Origin: Cymodocea nodosa | Taxonomy: Eukaryota > Streptophyta > Magnoliopsida > Alismatales > Cymodoceaceae | DNA: 64,000 bases | Reading direction: 5' to 3' | Assembly (NCBI GenBank): GCA_036874045.1 | Contig: CM072343.1 | Location: 15,458,001-15,522,000 of the forward strand | Shown here: one piece after another, positions 11,769 through 23,449 of the stretch | How positions within the stretch are numbered: position 1 is the stretch's first letter | Layout: every line of letters starts with the position of its first letter | Translations under genes and position numbers: made by a program | The notes under the pieces: model-generated | The model's input: the letters and a program-made list of their open reading frames with translations, nothing else | Told to the model about the DNA's origin: nothing | Database searches by the model: none

Positions 11769-12346
11769 TAAAAAAATCAGTTTTTTATGTTGATATAAAA
11801 AAAAAAAAAAAACATTAAATATATATATATATATAAAAAATATAAAAATCGTTGCGGTTCAACAGACCGGATCCATCAGTATGATCGGAATATATAAATA
11901 TGTATATTAATTTTTAGAAAAAAATGTTGGTTTTACTGAAACATAGTATCGGTTCAATTGGAAAAAATATTTAGGTCTGACCGAAACATTGTATCAGTTA
12001 AACCGGTAGAAAAACAGAAAAAACTATTCTCTGTAATATTTTTATTATTATATATGTTTGTACAGGGAGTCCGTTGAGTTACGCTTAACTCAACGAGCTT
12101 ACTCCGTTGAGTCTTGAGTTAGTCAACGAGCTTATTCCGTTGAGTTAACTGTAACTCAACGGAGTACTGTAACTAAGACCGCGGATAAAATAGTAATAGT
12201 TGGTTCAGGAAATGACCCGATTATCCGCCTAAACTTAGGGCTTATTTAAACTAAAACCTAGGGTTTTGGGTGCATTATCCAGCAAATCAATTAGAATCTA
12301 GAATAGTAGAAATTAAAGCAAGTCTGTGCTGTTGTGTAACTCCACG
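11769..12346 (+). other. G1 spacer between integrase and gag
   Basis: Non-coding. It opens with a TA-rich tract (11799-11835). Alternating CGGTT...AACCG-type motifs follow (for example TATCGGTTCAAT and TCAGTTAAACCGG, about 11855-12010), then three CGTTGAGTTA / TAACTCAACG palindromes at about 12070-12165. Matching spacers occur in G2 (30160-30742) and G3 (48080-48600). It sits where a second transcription unit for gag and F-box would need its promoter. Confidence 0.75.
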
Positions 12347-12817
12347 ATGAGGAAAATGATACCTAAATTCTGGGAAGATGCAGTGGACACTGCACAGTTT
12401 CTAAAGGAGTCTGAAGAATGACACACACGGCAAAAGATCAGAAATACAACAAGAGAGAAAGAGCTACAAAAGGTAGAATCGGAACTTTTCAATTTCAGAA
12501 GAGATTTAGTAAATTTGGGTATACAAATACCTCAAATAATGGAAACACGAATCAGAATAGGAACGGAAATAGCTGTAAGCAAGGAAAGACAAATTAGGGC
12601 AAGTAATGAAGTTGCCCTAGAATTAATCCAACGTAAGTCCTAGCTCTGGTTCAAAAGACGAATCTGTAGACGAGCTAGATGGGCGATCTAGGAGCAAGAA
12701 AGAAAAGAAAATGAAGAAGAGGCAACTGAAGAACAGGAAGAATCAACTGCTGAAAGACCTGTTCTTGAGGAACAGCAGTTAGGACCTTTAGTTCCACCAT
12801 TTAAGTTGTTGGCACGA
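12347..12817 (+). pseudogene. G1 Gag N-terminal extension, first part (split by LINE)
   Basis: From ATG 12347 the frame reads a charged, probably coiled-coil protein (RKMIPKFWEDAVDTAQFLKE, then many Glu/Arg/Lys, then EEQEESTAERPVLEEQQLGP). It has stops near 12419, 12641 and 12690. It runs in phase through the LINE target site into 18653 and on into the capsid module. G2 has a different, shorter Gag N-terminus, so this extension is a subfamily feature; I do not recognise a domain in it. Confidence 0.6.
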
Positions 12818-12911
12818 AACCCTAACCCATTCCTCACCTCCACTTTCTCTCTCTAGCTAGAGTTTCTCTCTCTAGGTGATTTTCACCCTTTCCTCTACTA
12901 TTCCCTCTCTC

Positions 12912-14679
12912 ATGGCAGATTCACCGCTAGTGCAACTTGGAGAACCTCCTCCTTTTGTTGATCCTCAAGCTTGGCAAAAAAATGCTCCATGACCTTCTTT
13001 TGCAGCCACTATTAAGGAACATTTTGTTCCTCCAATTTTCTCGAATCTCCCAGTTCGTGAACCCATCATTGTAGATGGACAACAACGAATTTCTTTCAAT
13101 ATGGAGGAGATATCTACAATGGCAGCCCCATTTCACTATACCTTGGTGGGACGATTTGCTGGTCAACGTCCAGATCTGCATTCTATTCTGGAGGGTATTA
13201 AAGCTACTCTCAACGTTTCTAAAGGGATTTTTCCCGCTGCACTTGACTCTAGGTATGTTCTATTACGTTTTCAGCATCAACATATTTTCTTACAAGCTTT
13301 AGTTAAAGAAAACTGGAACATTAAGGGGAAGAGGATGTTAGTTTTTCGTTGGTCACCTTCTTTCTCACCTGGGATGGAAGCCACTTGGGCTCTAGTTTGG
13401 GTACACCTTCCTCAGCTGCGTGCACACTTACACACGCCCGGAGCTATTAAATCTATTGCAAAACTTCTAGGGAAATACCTCTGCTCGCATCGAGATGTTT
13501 GCAATTTTACACGCCCCGGTCTTACAGCCATCTGCGTTGAAATGGATCTTTCTAAAACCCTTCCTCCCTCCATCGTCATCGATAATGGAGGAGAAATCAT
13601 CAATCAAAAGGTCATATACCCGTTTGAACCAAAATTCTGTGAATTTTGTTGTAAAATTGGGCACACTACCCAAACATGCAGAAAGAAAGCTGTCTGACAC
13701 TACTGCACCTGCCATTACCGCACCTGCCACTATTCCACACAAAGACCCGCTGGGCAATTCTCAATGGCAAGTTGTCACTCGGAAATATAAAAAGAAAAAT
13801 ATTCAGGATCAGCTGTCGGACACACTCGCAGACTCGACTTACATGCAGAAAGCAACAACGAACATGGCTGGTGTGAACGCAAATAAAAAAGATGGCAAGT
13901 CTGACAAAAGATCGGTTGAACCGGAAAATGCTATGGTACAACCGAAAGAAAAAGCTGACGCCTTCAACGTTGAACCGATAGGATCACCGGTCCAACCGAA
14001 GGAAAGGCAACTTGCGGTGTCAGACCAGAACAATAAGACCGCAATTCCTCCGGTTGAACCGACAAACTTATCTGACAATCCTACCGTCGGACAGAAAAAT
14101 AAGAAGGAAAAAAAATCTGTCAATTTCCAGGACGCACAGCCTGCTTCGTCTGACAAAGCTGTTAGCCTCCCGGTCGAACCGATATGCATTTCTGACAAAA
14201 TCCCGTTGGAACCGGAAAATATTACACGACAAAGAGGAGAAAGTTCGCCGGCCTCACCGAGTTTTCAAATCAACCTGCCAAACGAAACAGAAACTTCGGT
14301 ACAGCTCCAGGCTTTGACCGATGCAGAATGGAGATTGGTAACACGCAACAGAAAATTAAAAAAAGCTGTCACTCCATCCACAGAACTTGAGCAGCCTTAT
14401 GAACAGATCTCGACAGAACGCTTACCAGATAAGCATCCATTGACAGAACATATCTTATTGAATCAGAAAGATACCAGCATTACACGAAATCAAATTTCCC
14501 TAGAAATTTTACAAGGAAAGTTAAAACATTTGTTAGAAGAATGCTTGGAAGACGAATCCCTTTCCTTAAGCAACCACCAATCTAACATAGAAGAAACTAT
14601 CTCACAACAGGACTTCAGAGTAACCAGATCAAAGAAACAAAGCATTCGTCTAAGACAGAAAAAAAAGCAAGATTTCTAA
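12912..14679 (+). pseudogene. LINE ORF1 (DUF4283-type RNA-binding Gag-like protein)
   Basis: The ATG at 12912 begins MADSPLVQLGEPPPFVDP. Residues around 60-200 match the DUF4283 domain of plant L1 ORF1 (YTLVGRFAGQRP, GKRMLVFRWSPSFSPGMEATW, WVHLPQL). A CCHC knuckle follows at about 13638-13679 (CEFCCKIGHTTQTC). There is one stop near codon 28 and a +1 frameshift near 13690. The rest, to 14679, is a hydrophilic tail with repeated VEP and QPKE phrases and two copies of a W-x-VTR motif (QWQVVTRKYK, EWRLVTRNRK). ORF1 protein normally coats the LINE RNA. The codons for the VEP repeats embed CGGTTGAACCG-like palindromes. Confidence 0.85.
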
Positions 14680-17600
14680 TGATGCCGAATCTTCCTACAG
14701 TATCAGCAGCAATTTCCAATAATTCTCTCTTCCTACTTGATTTTTCTATGAATATATTATTCTGGAATTGTTGTGGGGTGATCAATCGATCAACCCAAAT
14801 ATATCTCAAAAATCTTATCAAAACTCATAAATTAGAGGTAATTTGCATATTAGAACATTTTATGAAGCTTGAACATACTCAAAAATTTGCTGATAATATC
14901 AATTGGAATTATCATTATGGCAATTCCAAAATCTGCACTCTCTGGTCAGATAATCTTACTTTTCAGATTGAAGATATGCATCCTCAAGTTTGTACTTATA
15001 AAGTATTAAATGCCCCTTACAAGGATTTATTTATTTCGGTTATTTATGCCTCTTGCAACCAATATACCAGACGTCAACTCTAGAATCAGTTATCAGAGAT
15101 TAATTCGATTGCAGACAAATCAAGTTGGATTTTAGGGGGAGATTTTAATGTGGTTAGGCATATTGGAGAAACTAAAAATATTCTTCATAATCAACAATCA
15201 GCTATGTAGGATTTCAATGAATTTATTCACAACAATCTCCTCACTGAACCTTTCCATCATGGGAATCAATTTTCTTGGTGCAATAACAAATCAGAATCTG
15301 ATAGAAGGTATGCCAGACTAGATCGCATCTTAATCAATTCTCAGATGGCAACACATATTACAGAAGATATAATTTATGGGAATCGAGTAAACTCGGATCA
15401 TGCATATATTATCCTTCAGAATAGGAATACTATTTCTTGGGGTCCAACCACATTTCGTTTCAAAAATATGTGGCTGACGTATGAAGATTTACCTAATATG
15501 ATTCAAGCAGTGTGGAATAGTCTCACCTACAATAATCCTATTACAAATTTCAGTGCAAAACTCAAGTTGCTCAAAGAGAAACTGAAGATTTGGAATGCTG
15601 ATAGAGTGGGCAATATTTTTGAAGAAGAGAAGCAGATAATTAGACAAATAAATTTTTTGGAACAAGATTTTCAACAAAACGGATGCACTATGGAGAAACT
15701 ATCTTGCCTTCATAATCATCAAGAAGCCCTTCGAAGAAACAATTATCGTCAATTTCTCTTTTTTCGACAATCTACACACATTGATTGGATGAAGGAAATG
15801 GATCGAAACACAAAATACTTTCACCAAATTATTAAAAGAAGAAGCATGAAGGACTGTTTTAAGAGTATGCTCAGATCAGATATGTCCAATTTTACTTGTG
15901 ATCAACTCAAAATCAACGGGAAAAACTATTTCAGCAACTTACTGACATCCCAACATACACATATGATTGATAGTATGATCAATAATATTCCTACTATTCT
16001 TACTCTAGAGGATAACAAGAAATTATGAGATATTCCAAATATCAATGAGATTAGGAAAGTTGTCTTTGATCTTCCCAATAACAAAGCTCCAAGTCTAGAT
16101 GGCTTCACTGCGGAATTCTTCAAACATTTCTGGAATATTATCGGTAATGATTTTTGTCTTGCAGTTCAAAGTTTCTTTGCAGGATCTCCTCTTAATGATA
16201 AATGGAAAGCTACTTTCATTACATTAATTCCTAAGAAGAAACAACCAGAGGAGTTTTTGGACTTTCGTCCTATTAGCCTATGCAACATCTCTTACAAATG
16301 TATTGTCAAAATATTAGCTAATCGGATTTCGGAAATCATACCCAACATCATATCCAACACTCAAGCAGCATTTATCAAAGGCAGAAGTATTTTTGACAAT
16401 ATATCTCTCACTTAGGAGCTCATACAATATATAGACCAAGGCCATCGAGGGGGGAATCTTATGATTAAACTCGACATGGAAAAAACATTCGATAGAATGG
16501 AATGGTCAGCTATTTTTGACACACTTGCTGCATTCAGATTTGACACGACTATTATTGATCTACTATCAAGATGTATATCGTCGAATCCCACCTCAGTCCT
16601 TTTCAATGGAGCTAATTCTCAAGTATTTTATCCAACCCGAGGATTACGACAAGGTGATCCTCTTTCTCCTCTTCTCTTCATTATCACTGAAGAATTATTA
16701 TCTAGGGCCCTCTTTAAAATGCAAATGGAGCAAAATTATGTCCCTTATAAATGCCAAGGTAGACATTGGAAAATATCTCACTTGTTCTTCACTGATGATG
16801 CTATTCTTTTTCTCAATGGCCGCAAATCAATGTTAGACAAAGCTCTAACCATTTTACAGCATTATGAAGCATCTACGGGACAAAAAATCAACTATAATAA
16901 GAGTAACTTCTATGTCTCGAAAAAAAGTCCGGAACACAGGAAGAATTTTTTCTCTACTATGATTGGATGTACTCAAGGAAACTAGCCTTTCATCTACCTC
17001 GGCTGTCCTATTTTCAAAGGTCAATCTCGTCTTAAATATTTTCAATATCTCATTGACAAAATTCAAAACAAAGTTGCAAGTTGGAAGGCTAAATTTCTTA
17101 GCCAAGGGGGAAGATTAATGCTAATCAAGCATGTGTTAAATTCTATTCCTATACACACTTTATTAGTATTGCCCCTTCCTTTTGGAATCATTCAGAAGAT
17201 CAACAATATCTGTGCACGTTTTTTCTGATCTGGAGATAATAACCAGAAAAACTTTCATTGGCTCAAATGGGACAAAATCTCCACCCCTGTTCCCGAAGGA
17301 GGGCTTAATATCAGAAACTTAAAGGAGCAATTAATAGCTTTTCAACTAAAGCAAATACACAAGCTGATCAATAACAAAGGCATCTGGGCTGAAGCCATCA
17401 AGGCAATCTATGGCAATATGGACCATATTTTTAATATCCACAGAGACAGCAATATAGGTAAAACATTGGGCAAAACGTGGCATAGATATTATCAAACTCT
17501 ACAAATTCCAAGATTCTCTATTAAAGCAGCTTGGAATTCTATCAAAAATCAGTTACCCCGTAACAACAAACTACTGGGTTTCTGGAGTCCCGGAATACCT

Positions 17601-18173
17601 ACAAAAGTTTCTATTTTTCTTTGGAAACTCAAAAATAAATTTCTTCCGGTAGATGAAACCAAAAAACACATGGGACACCAACTACCGTCCATATGCAGTT
17701 TTTGCAGGAACTCCATAGAATTTATCAATCATATTTTTTATAAATGCTCTTTCACTCAAGATATTATCAAATGGCTCTGATTATTGACCACAGCAAATCC
17801 TATCCACAACTGGGAAATATGGAGCAGGCAGTAGCTTTATTCACGCAAAAAATCTTCTCGGAATCAATTTTATAAATATCTAACGGCATTCACTCTATGG
17901 AGCTTGTGAAAACACAGATGTGAGATAATATTCAACAATAAAAAGCCTAATTCTTCTACTATAGTATCCCATATTATTTATTATATCAAAGGTTTCAATA
18001 TCTGAGAATGAGTATTCGGATTTCAAGATTTACAGAAGACAAGTCACAACTTACGAGGAGATTATTCGCTCGCCGCACGCAATCAGTCATCGAAAGAAAT
18101 GCTCTCTAACAGATCTGATCTCTGTTCACACGGAAACGACTATTTCGATCGTACCATCCTTGTTTTGGTTTGA
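14679..18173 (+). pseudogene. LINE ORF2 (endonuclease, reverse transcriptase, zf-RVT)
   Basis: The ORF1 stop and the ORF2 start overlap as TAATG at 14677-14681. One frame runs 1165 codons with about eleven stops but no frameshift. The endonuclease (about 14750-15420) shows NILFWNCCG, GGDFNVV, ARLDRILI and SDHAYI. RT (about 16060-16990) shows NNKAPSLDGF, RPISLCNISYK, LRQGDPLSPLLF and FFTDDAILF. The zf-RVT region (about 17500-17780) has CSFCRNSIEFINHIFYKC. Several stops replace conserved Trp (FFW-SG at 17226, W-PFIYLG at 16983), as expected from methylcytosine decay. It would make both nicking and copying activities; this copy is inactive. Confidence 0.92.
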
Positions 18174-18624
18174 CCGTTTTTGCTAAGGTTAGACCGAGTC
18201 TGCCCCGGTTGCACCAGAACTTAGACACGGTCACACCGATTTCTTCGGATTTTCTGATTTTAGGTCTAACCGTCTTTCCCACGGTTTTTACCGATCTTTT
18301 CAGCATTTCGGTTTGACCGCTCAGTCCACGGTTAAACCGGAATGCCTCCGGTCGGACCGATCACTGCGCTCGGTCTCACTGAAAAATCTTATATTTCTTC
18401 TCACTTCAGTTCAACCGTCAACTATTTGACGGTTTGACCGTTTTGGAATCTCGGTTTCATCGAATATTTTTCGGTTAAACCGGAATTTTTCCTAACTCTT
18501 TTTTTATATTTTCTTTACTTAACATTATTTTGAGCCTTGTATTGCCCTTTATTGCCAAATTTTCCTTGGCTCTTACTTTATTAGCAAGACTATCCCCTGA
18601 TGAATGCAAAGGATAGATTTTATG
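18174..18624 (+). repeat. LINE 3' UTR with CGGT/ACCG palindrome cluster
   Basis: Between 18160 and 18490 the UTR repeats CGGTTTGACCG-like units in both orientations at short intervals (GGTTTGACCG, GGTTAGACCG, CGGTCGGACCG, CGGTTAAACCGG). The cluster could fold into hairpins or be a docking signal for the LINE reverse transcriptase. The last 130 bp are unique T-rich sequence ending in the A-run. Confidence 0.7.
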
Positions 18625-18652
18625 GAAAAAAAAAAAAAAGCTGTTGGCACGA

Positions 18653-20083
18653 GCAGAAATGATGGAGCTTTCGATTGAAGAAGAGTTAAAGGAATTTCAA
18701 ACACTAGTTTAAGTTGGAAAAAACCAAGGAGAATCAGAAGATTTGGCAGTGGCTAAAGCACACCTAGTGTTTAATGCACTTTACAAAAAGAGGGCTGCAA
18801 AAAAGTTGAAAGCCCAATATAAAATCAAATTGGAATAGCATCAAGAAGCTATTGCCAAACCTACTATAAAAGGAGATGAAGCTGGTCCTTCGAGACCAGT
18901 AATTATAGAAAAAGTTAAACAAGAAGAGCCAGTACCTATGGCTCGAAGGCCTGCAGAGCTTACTTTTGTAGATTTAATTTCAGAAGAAGAAGAGGAATAA
19001 CAAATACAATTAATCAGAAAAAAGAAAGGAAAAGAAAAAGTGTCTGCATATGAAGAAATTAAATCTGAGATACCATTGTCAATAGGGCCTGTGGAGCAAA
19101 TTTTTATGTCGAACATGAGTATAGATGCTATTAAACTTAGATATATCCCTTTTTCTTTAAAAGACACACCTAAGAGATGGTTAAATACTCTATCACCTAA
19201 TTCAATTTCTACATGGACTGAATTTTGCTCTGTTTTTCTAGAAAAATATTATCCAACACATCAAACGATTAAAAAGAAGAAAGAAATCTTAATGTGTAGC
19301 CAAAAATAGGGTGAATCATTCTGGAAATATTTTGAAAGATTTAAAGATTTACTAACTCAATGTACACATCATGCAATGAGTAAAGCACAATTAATAGGTA
19401 TAATTTATGAAGGCATAGATGTTTCAACAAAATCTTTATTAGAATCTACTTGTCAAAATGGATTTTTAAAGTTATGTAGTGAAAAAGCATGGGCATATTT
19501 AGAAAACTTTGCAAAAAGAACTACATAGTGGGAAAATTCGGTTGAAGCTATTACAGATAAAAAAATATTGCCAAGAGGAATGCATGAAATAGATTCAAGT
19601 ACTATGCTTGAGGTGAAATTAAATGAATTAACAAAGAAAATAGAAGAGTTATCATTAAATCAAAAGCTAGCAGAAAAGAATGCAAACATAAATAACTTAG
19701 ATATTATTTATGCTAGAAACTAGAGAGATAACTTGGGAAATTCTTATAATCCTAATTGGAGAAATCACCCGAATTTATCTTGGAGAAACAACAATTTCTA
19801 GGGAGGAGAAAATATAAATGAGAAGAATATAAGTTATGAAGCATTACTAGAACAAGGATCTAGAATAGAGAAATTAGAAAAGATAATCCAACAATTAAAC
19901 AATCGTCTAGATTTTGTATTTGGAAGTGCTGCAATTCAAAATCAGAATAGAAATATACCACTTAGACAAAAGGAACCAATGGAAGGTAGACCTACTAGAG
20001 GATTGCCAATACAAGCTATACCTAATCCTATCAATAGAACGGTTAATGAAATTGATACCTCTTTTGGGAGGATAGCTGAATGA
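18653..20083 (+). pseudogene. G1 Gag capsid module downstream of pol
   Basis: The N-terminal extension resumes at 18653 and joins a retrotransposon Gag capsid (Retrotrans_gag family) at about 19100: AIKLRYIPFSLKDTPKRWLNTLSPNS, WTEFCSVFLEKYYP, GESFWKYFERFKDLL and LIGIIYEGIDVSTKSLLE. The end carries the Athila phrase NPNWRNHPNLSWRNNN and a coiled coil (IEKLEKIIQQLNNRLDFVFG), closing with a TGA at 20081-20083. About six stops interrupt it. There is no zinc knuckle here; that lies before protease at 7338. Gag would form the particle, and its position after integrase is unusual. Confidence 0.88.
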
Positions 20084-20275
20084 AGCAGCATATTTGAAGC
20101 AACTATCTATATGTATATATGTTTTTTTTATTTTTAGTTAATAGTATCGTAGAGTTAGTCCTTAACTCAACGAACTTAGTCTGTTGAGTTATTCCTTAAC
20201 TCCATGAGGGTGTGTAGTAGTTATGTTAATTTTTGTCTCTACTAAATTTTTGTTTGTGTTATACAAAATCAACAA
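20084..20275 (+). promoter_or_regulatory. G1 gag to F-box intergenic region with palindromes
   Basis: Two imperfect palindromes (TAGAGTTAGTCC-TTAACTCAACG near 20152-20175 and TGTTGAGTTATTC-CTTAACTCCATGAGG near 20182-20210) stand before the F-box ORF. The pyrimidine-rich stretch just before the ATG, which ends in ACAG in G2 and G3, ends in ACAA here, so the candidate splice acceptor is lost in G1. Confidence 0.55.
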
Positions 20276-21412
20276 ATGAAATTGATGTAATTACTATTGG
20301 ATGCACTAAGGGAAGTACTGAGTAACTTGTCGGCTAAAGATCTGTGCAGGCTGTGTTGTGTATCAAAGGAAATTAAAAACTGTATTGAAGAAAAATATTT
20401 TCAGGGACTACAAGCTACAAAAATGACTAAGATTAGAGATGGATTCATATGGAGGTCATTTAATCGTAGTTCAATTAACCATGAATATTTGGCTATAGAA
20501 GAAACTACTGGAATTCCACCCAATGCATTAGAAGGAATAAATCATATTATGAGGGTAGATGAAGGATTAATCATATACAAGACGAGACCAAGGTATGCTA
20601 GTTTATTATTACTTGATATTTTGATAAGAAATCCTATAACAGGAGAGGAATGGAATATAGGAAGACCTAATAGATTTGAAGTACCAACTGTAAATTGTGG
20701 GTCAGCTTTAATATTTTCTGATAAAAATTCTGCAATTCCTGAAAAATTATATTATTGGAGACCTACAGGAAATTGGGGTGAAGATTTATGCTTAAGTGTG
20801 TATAATTTTCTGAATAGATCTTGGAATGAAAATATTATGATATATCTGAGACAAAAATCATTAATTAACCAAACACATGTCATACTTGATGGATATATAT
20901 ATCTAATCACAGAGATATCAATAGCATATGGATCTGATTTATACATAGTGAGCATAGACAGTTATGATGAATATATAGAAATATTACCTATACTAAGTGA
21001 AATAGCTAAACCACCATCTGCAGAATTTAATAAAATTCAAATAAGAATGTGGTATAATGAAGAAGATGATCCTACTTTATGTCTGATAAGATGGTGGGAT
21101 GAACTGATGAAATTTCAAATATGGATTATGGAAGAAATAAATGAATGGAAGTGGGAAGAGGAGTATATTGAAATAGATGTAGAAATAGAAATTGCTACAT
21201 TACCTTGGAACCAAAGAGGATCCCTTTCTGCATTTTATATCATTAATGGTAATACACTCATATTTGGAATTTATAATATATTACATGTTTACAAATTAAG
21301 AAGGAACAGAATTACATGAAAACAGAATTAATAGTAAGAAGAACTATGCCTAAAAAGTTTGCTTGGACTGACATGTTTATTTCATTTGTTTCTACTTTTC
21401 AATCATGTTCTT
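20276..21412 (+). pseudogene. F-box protein ORF carried by G1
   Basis: From the ATG at 20276 the fifth codon is TAA. After that the frame is open for 340 codons to 21319, including the Trp that is a stop in G2 and G3. The N-terminus matches an F-box (LREVLSNLSAKDLCRLCCVSKEIKN), although the conserved Leu-Pro is Leu-Leu here. The remaining 300 residues look like an F-box-associated propeller (RNPITGEEWNIGRP, KLYYWRPTGNWGEDL, LCLIRWWDELMKFQIWIM). A small indel near 21310 shortens the C-terminus relative to G2 and G3, where the end is FQSCS (equivalent to about 21412). F-box proteins link substrates to SKP1-cullin ubiquitin ligases. Confidence 0.85.
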
Positions 21413-22245
21413 AAGCTGTGATTTTGTGTGTTTAATGTTGTGTGTATTCTGCAATTATTTTTAGAAAAAAAAAGAGAAAAAATATTTATTTTTCATTTTA
21501 TTGTATAAAAAAAACAAACAAACAAAATATCAATCCAGTTTGTTGGTATCTATTCTGGGAAACCAACTAGCTTGCTTGTGAGCCACCAAAGGCATAGGAC
21601 CTTGGGTTCCACACAAGACACTGATTTATCAATATCTGTTAAATGTTATTTTGTTTTATATTTTGCTTTTATCTGTGAATGAAAAGTTTTTCAGAATCAA
21701 AAATTGGAATATGCAAAAAGAGATACAAATGAAACAAGGTATATAACTGATTACTCATCCTGAATTTTAAATCAAAGAAACTGTATTCATGCCTGCTACA
21801 ATTACTGTACTTATTGTCAAATCTTTTACATTGAGGACAATGCAAAATGTAGGTATGGGGGGGAGGTAATTAAAGTAACAGCCATGTAAGTTTGTTAATT
21901 AAAAAAATTAAAATGGCACTGCAAAGTTGTGGAAATTGAAAATTTTTATGAACTTGCTATAACTATCTGATAATTGAGATTGTAAAATTTATATAAACTG
22001 TAACTGCTTGAATGTTATATTTAGAAGGCTATATAAGATGCTATAGAATTTACTATTTATGCAAATCTAGATATAGTATCTTATGTGTTTTTTTTGAATT
22101 TCATGAGTTTAACAGTTTCACGATTTTAAAATGAAATCAGAGAGCTTAATGAAAAAATCAGTAAATTATCTAAAGTCCTGAAGGAGCTGAAATGTGAATT
22201 CTAGATTAAATGAAACATATATGATGAAATATACATTTAATTTGA
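21413..22245 (+). other. G1 3' non-coding region with internal polypurine tract
   Basis: An ATTGAGGACAATG phrase, typical of sequence just before the 3' LTR of Athila/Tat elements, lies at about 21831 and is followed by the tract GGTATGGGGGGGAGG at about 21852. The part from about 21950 on is related to the Sirevirus C2 region 56100-56810. At about 22245 a deletion joins this region to the middle of the LTR through a few bases of microhomology (ACTT), removing the terminal PPT and U3. Confidence 0.75.
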
Positions 22246-23141
22246 CTTCGGGTTGATGCCTGTATGCTGAAGAGAAGATTATCTTGCAATTCTGGACTTG
22301 CGATTCTATAGGGAGAGGAGACAGAATTGTAAGTGGTTTAATTTTTAGTGGTGTAATCGCGTTGCTAGTAGTGTCAGAAGTATTTACTGTCAAGTGAGAT
22401 TACTTTACATTTCACCTTTCGCCCATTTCCATGTTCATATTAAAACAAAAATACCAAAAACAATTTATCTATGTTGGTATGTTGTATTTGAGTGTTGTAT
22501 TGTTTGTGTTGTATCATGATTAATGTTATCTTTATCAATGTTGTGATTGTTTTATGTTTGTTTTAGTTTTATAGTTTACTAAAATTGGTTCATTCAAAAG
22601 ACTTAAAGATTTTAATGGTTACTGTTTGAATTATCTGAATGTTAGTATTGCTTAATGATAAATCCAATGTTAACTAACATTAAAGAGCTTAATTGATGTT
22701 ATTTACAATCTGTGGAATCGTCCAATGGTTGGCTGAATTCCTCTGTAAATAGCAATATTAAAAATAAAAGACATGCTCGTAGAGTTAACTTAAGTCCACG
22801 AGGTTAGTCCGTTGAGTTAGCTATAACTCAACGAACTTTGTCTGTTGAGTTAACTGTAATTCAACGAAGAGCTTATTGAATATATAAATTTGATTTTTAA
22901 CAAACGAACAGTTCTCAAATTCTTCAGCAATTCCCTGTGGGATCGACCTGTACTTGCACACTGATACAATAGACACTGTGCACTTGCAGTTAAAGTACAA
23001 ATTGGACTTAATATCTAAATTGTATTAAAGGTTGTTTGTTTACTTCTAAAAGAAAGAATAGGCATAAAGATAAATTAACTAAGTAAAAACAGAAGTAACA
23101 AATCCAAGTTTTTCTAGTGTAGTGCTGGGAAAACACAAACA
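22246..23141 (+). repeat. G1 3' LTR, 5'-truncated (896 bp)
   Basis: The sequence matches 6321-7179 of the 5' LTR and keeps the TATA region (about 22880) and the CACAAACA terminus. The first 1.4 kb is missing. The 3' end is followed directly by the TGAAT target duplication and C1 integrase. Confidence 0.9.
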
Positions 23142-23449
23142 TGAATCATAGTAAATTGGAGTCGCATGCCAAGGAAGGCATTTTTGTGGGATATAGAATG
23201 GGAGTAAAAGGGTATAGAATTTATGATAAAGAAACAAGGAAGGTCATTCATAGCAGAGATGTTACTTTTGATGAGGTTTCTTTGATGCACGAGAAAGAAA
23301 AGCCAATAGTTTTGGATCCACCTAATACTCCTGAGCAGGTGGAGCTTGATTTGAATCAATTGTTGATTTCTGATCAATCTGTTCCTGTTGATATAGATCA
23401 ACGTTTGATTTTGGAAAATGGTCATGGAGACGAGTTTGTGGCAAACACA
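23142..23449 (+). pseudogene. C1 integrase C-terminus and integrase-RT linker (between G1 and G2)
   Basis: The frame continues from 4833: SKLESHAKEGIFVGYRMG is the standard end of copia integrase, followed by a linker with LILENGHGDEFVANT. It is open without a stop until G2, which is inserted after the codon for the last Thr; the ACACA target site is at 23445-23449 and again at 37345-37349. The 308-bp piece shows two independent insertions only 0.3 kb apart in C1. Confidence 0.9.

Larger units (their letters stand above)
12818..18641 (+). mobile_element. L1-type LINE inserted in G1 gag
   Basis: A 5.8-kb non-LTR element has two ORFs, a repeat-rich 3' UTR and a terminal A-run (18625-18639). 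It is flanked by the 11-bp duplication TGTTGGCACGA (12807-12817 and 18642-18652), the signature of target-primed reverse transcription. Its 5' end starts with a C/T-rich leader (about 12820-12911), so the copy is close to full length. Because it interrupts G1, it is the youngest insertion in this stack. ORF2 has only nonsense changes; ORF1 has one frameshift. Confidence 0.93.
4834..23141 (+). mobile_element. Athila-like Ty3/gypsy element G1 with nested LINE
   Basis: The boundaries are a TG...CA pair flanked by the 5-bp duplication TGAAT (4829-4833 and 23142-23146) inside C1 integrase. The order is 5' LTR 4834-7179, primer site 7187-7204, zinc knuckle, protease, RT, RNase H, integrase (to 11768), spacer, gag, F-box ORF, 3' non-coding region, truncated 3' LTR. 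A LINE interrupts gag at 12818-18641. The terminal PPT and first two thirds of the 3' LTR are deleted. Pol carries many stops and a deletion through the integrase core. RT sequence and tRNA-Asp primer site place it in the Athila lineage. Confidence 0.92.

Noticed and set aside
13666-14198. Minus-strand frames in LINE ORF1
   Set aside because: Shadows of the Ser/Glu/Pro-rich sense frame; the sense strand has the zinc knuckle and ORF2 linkage.
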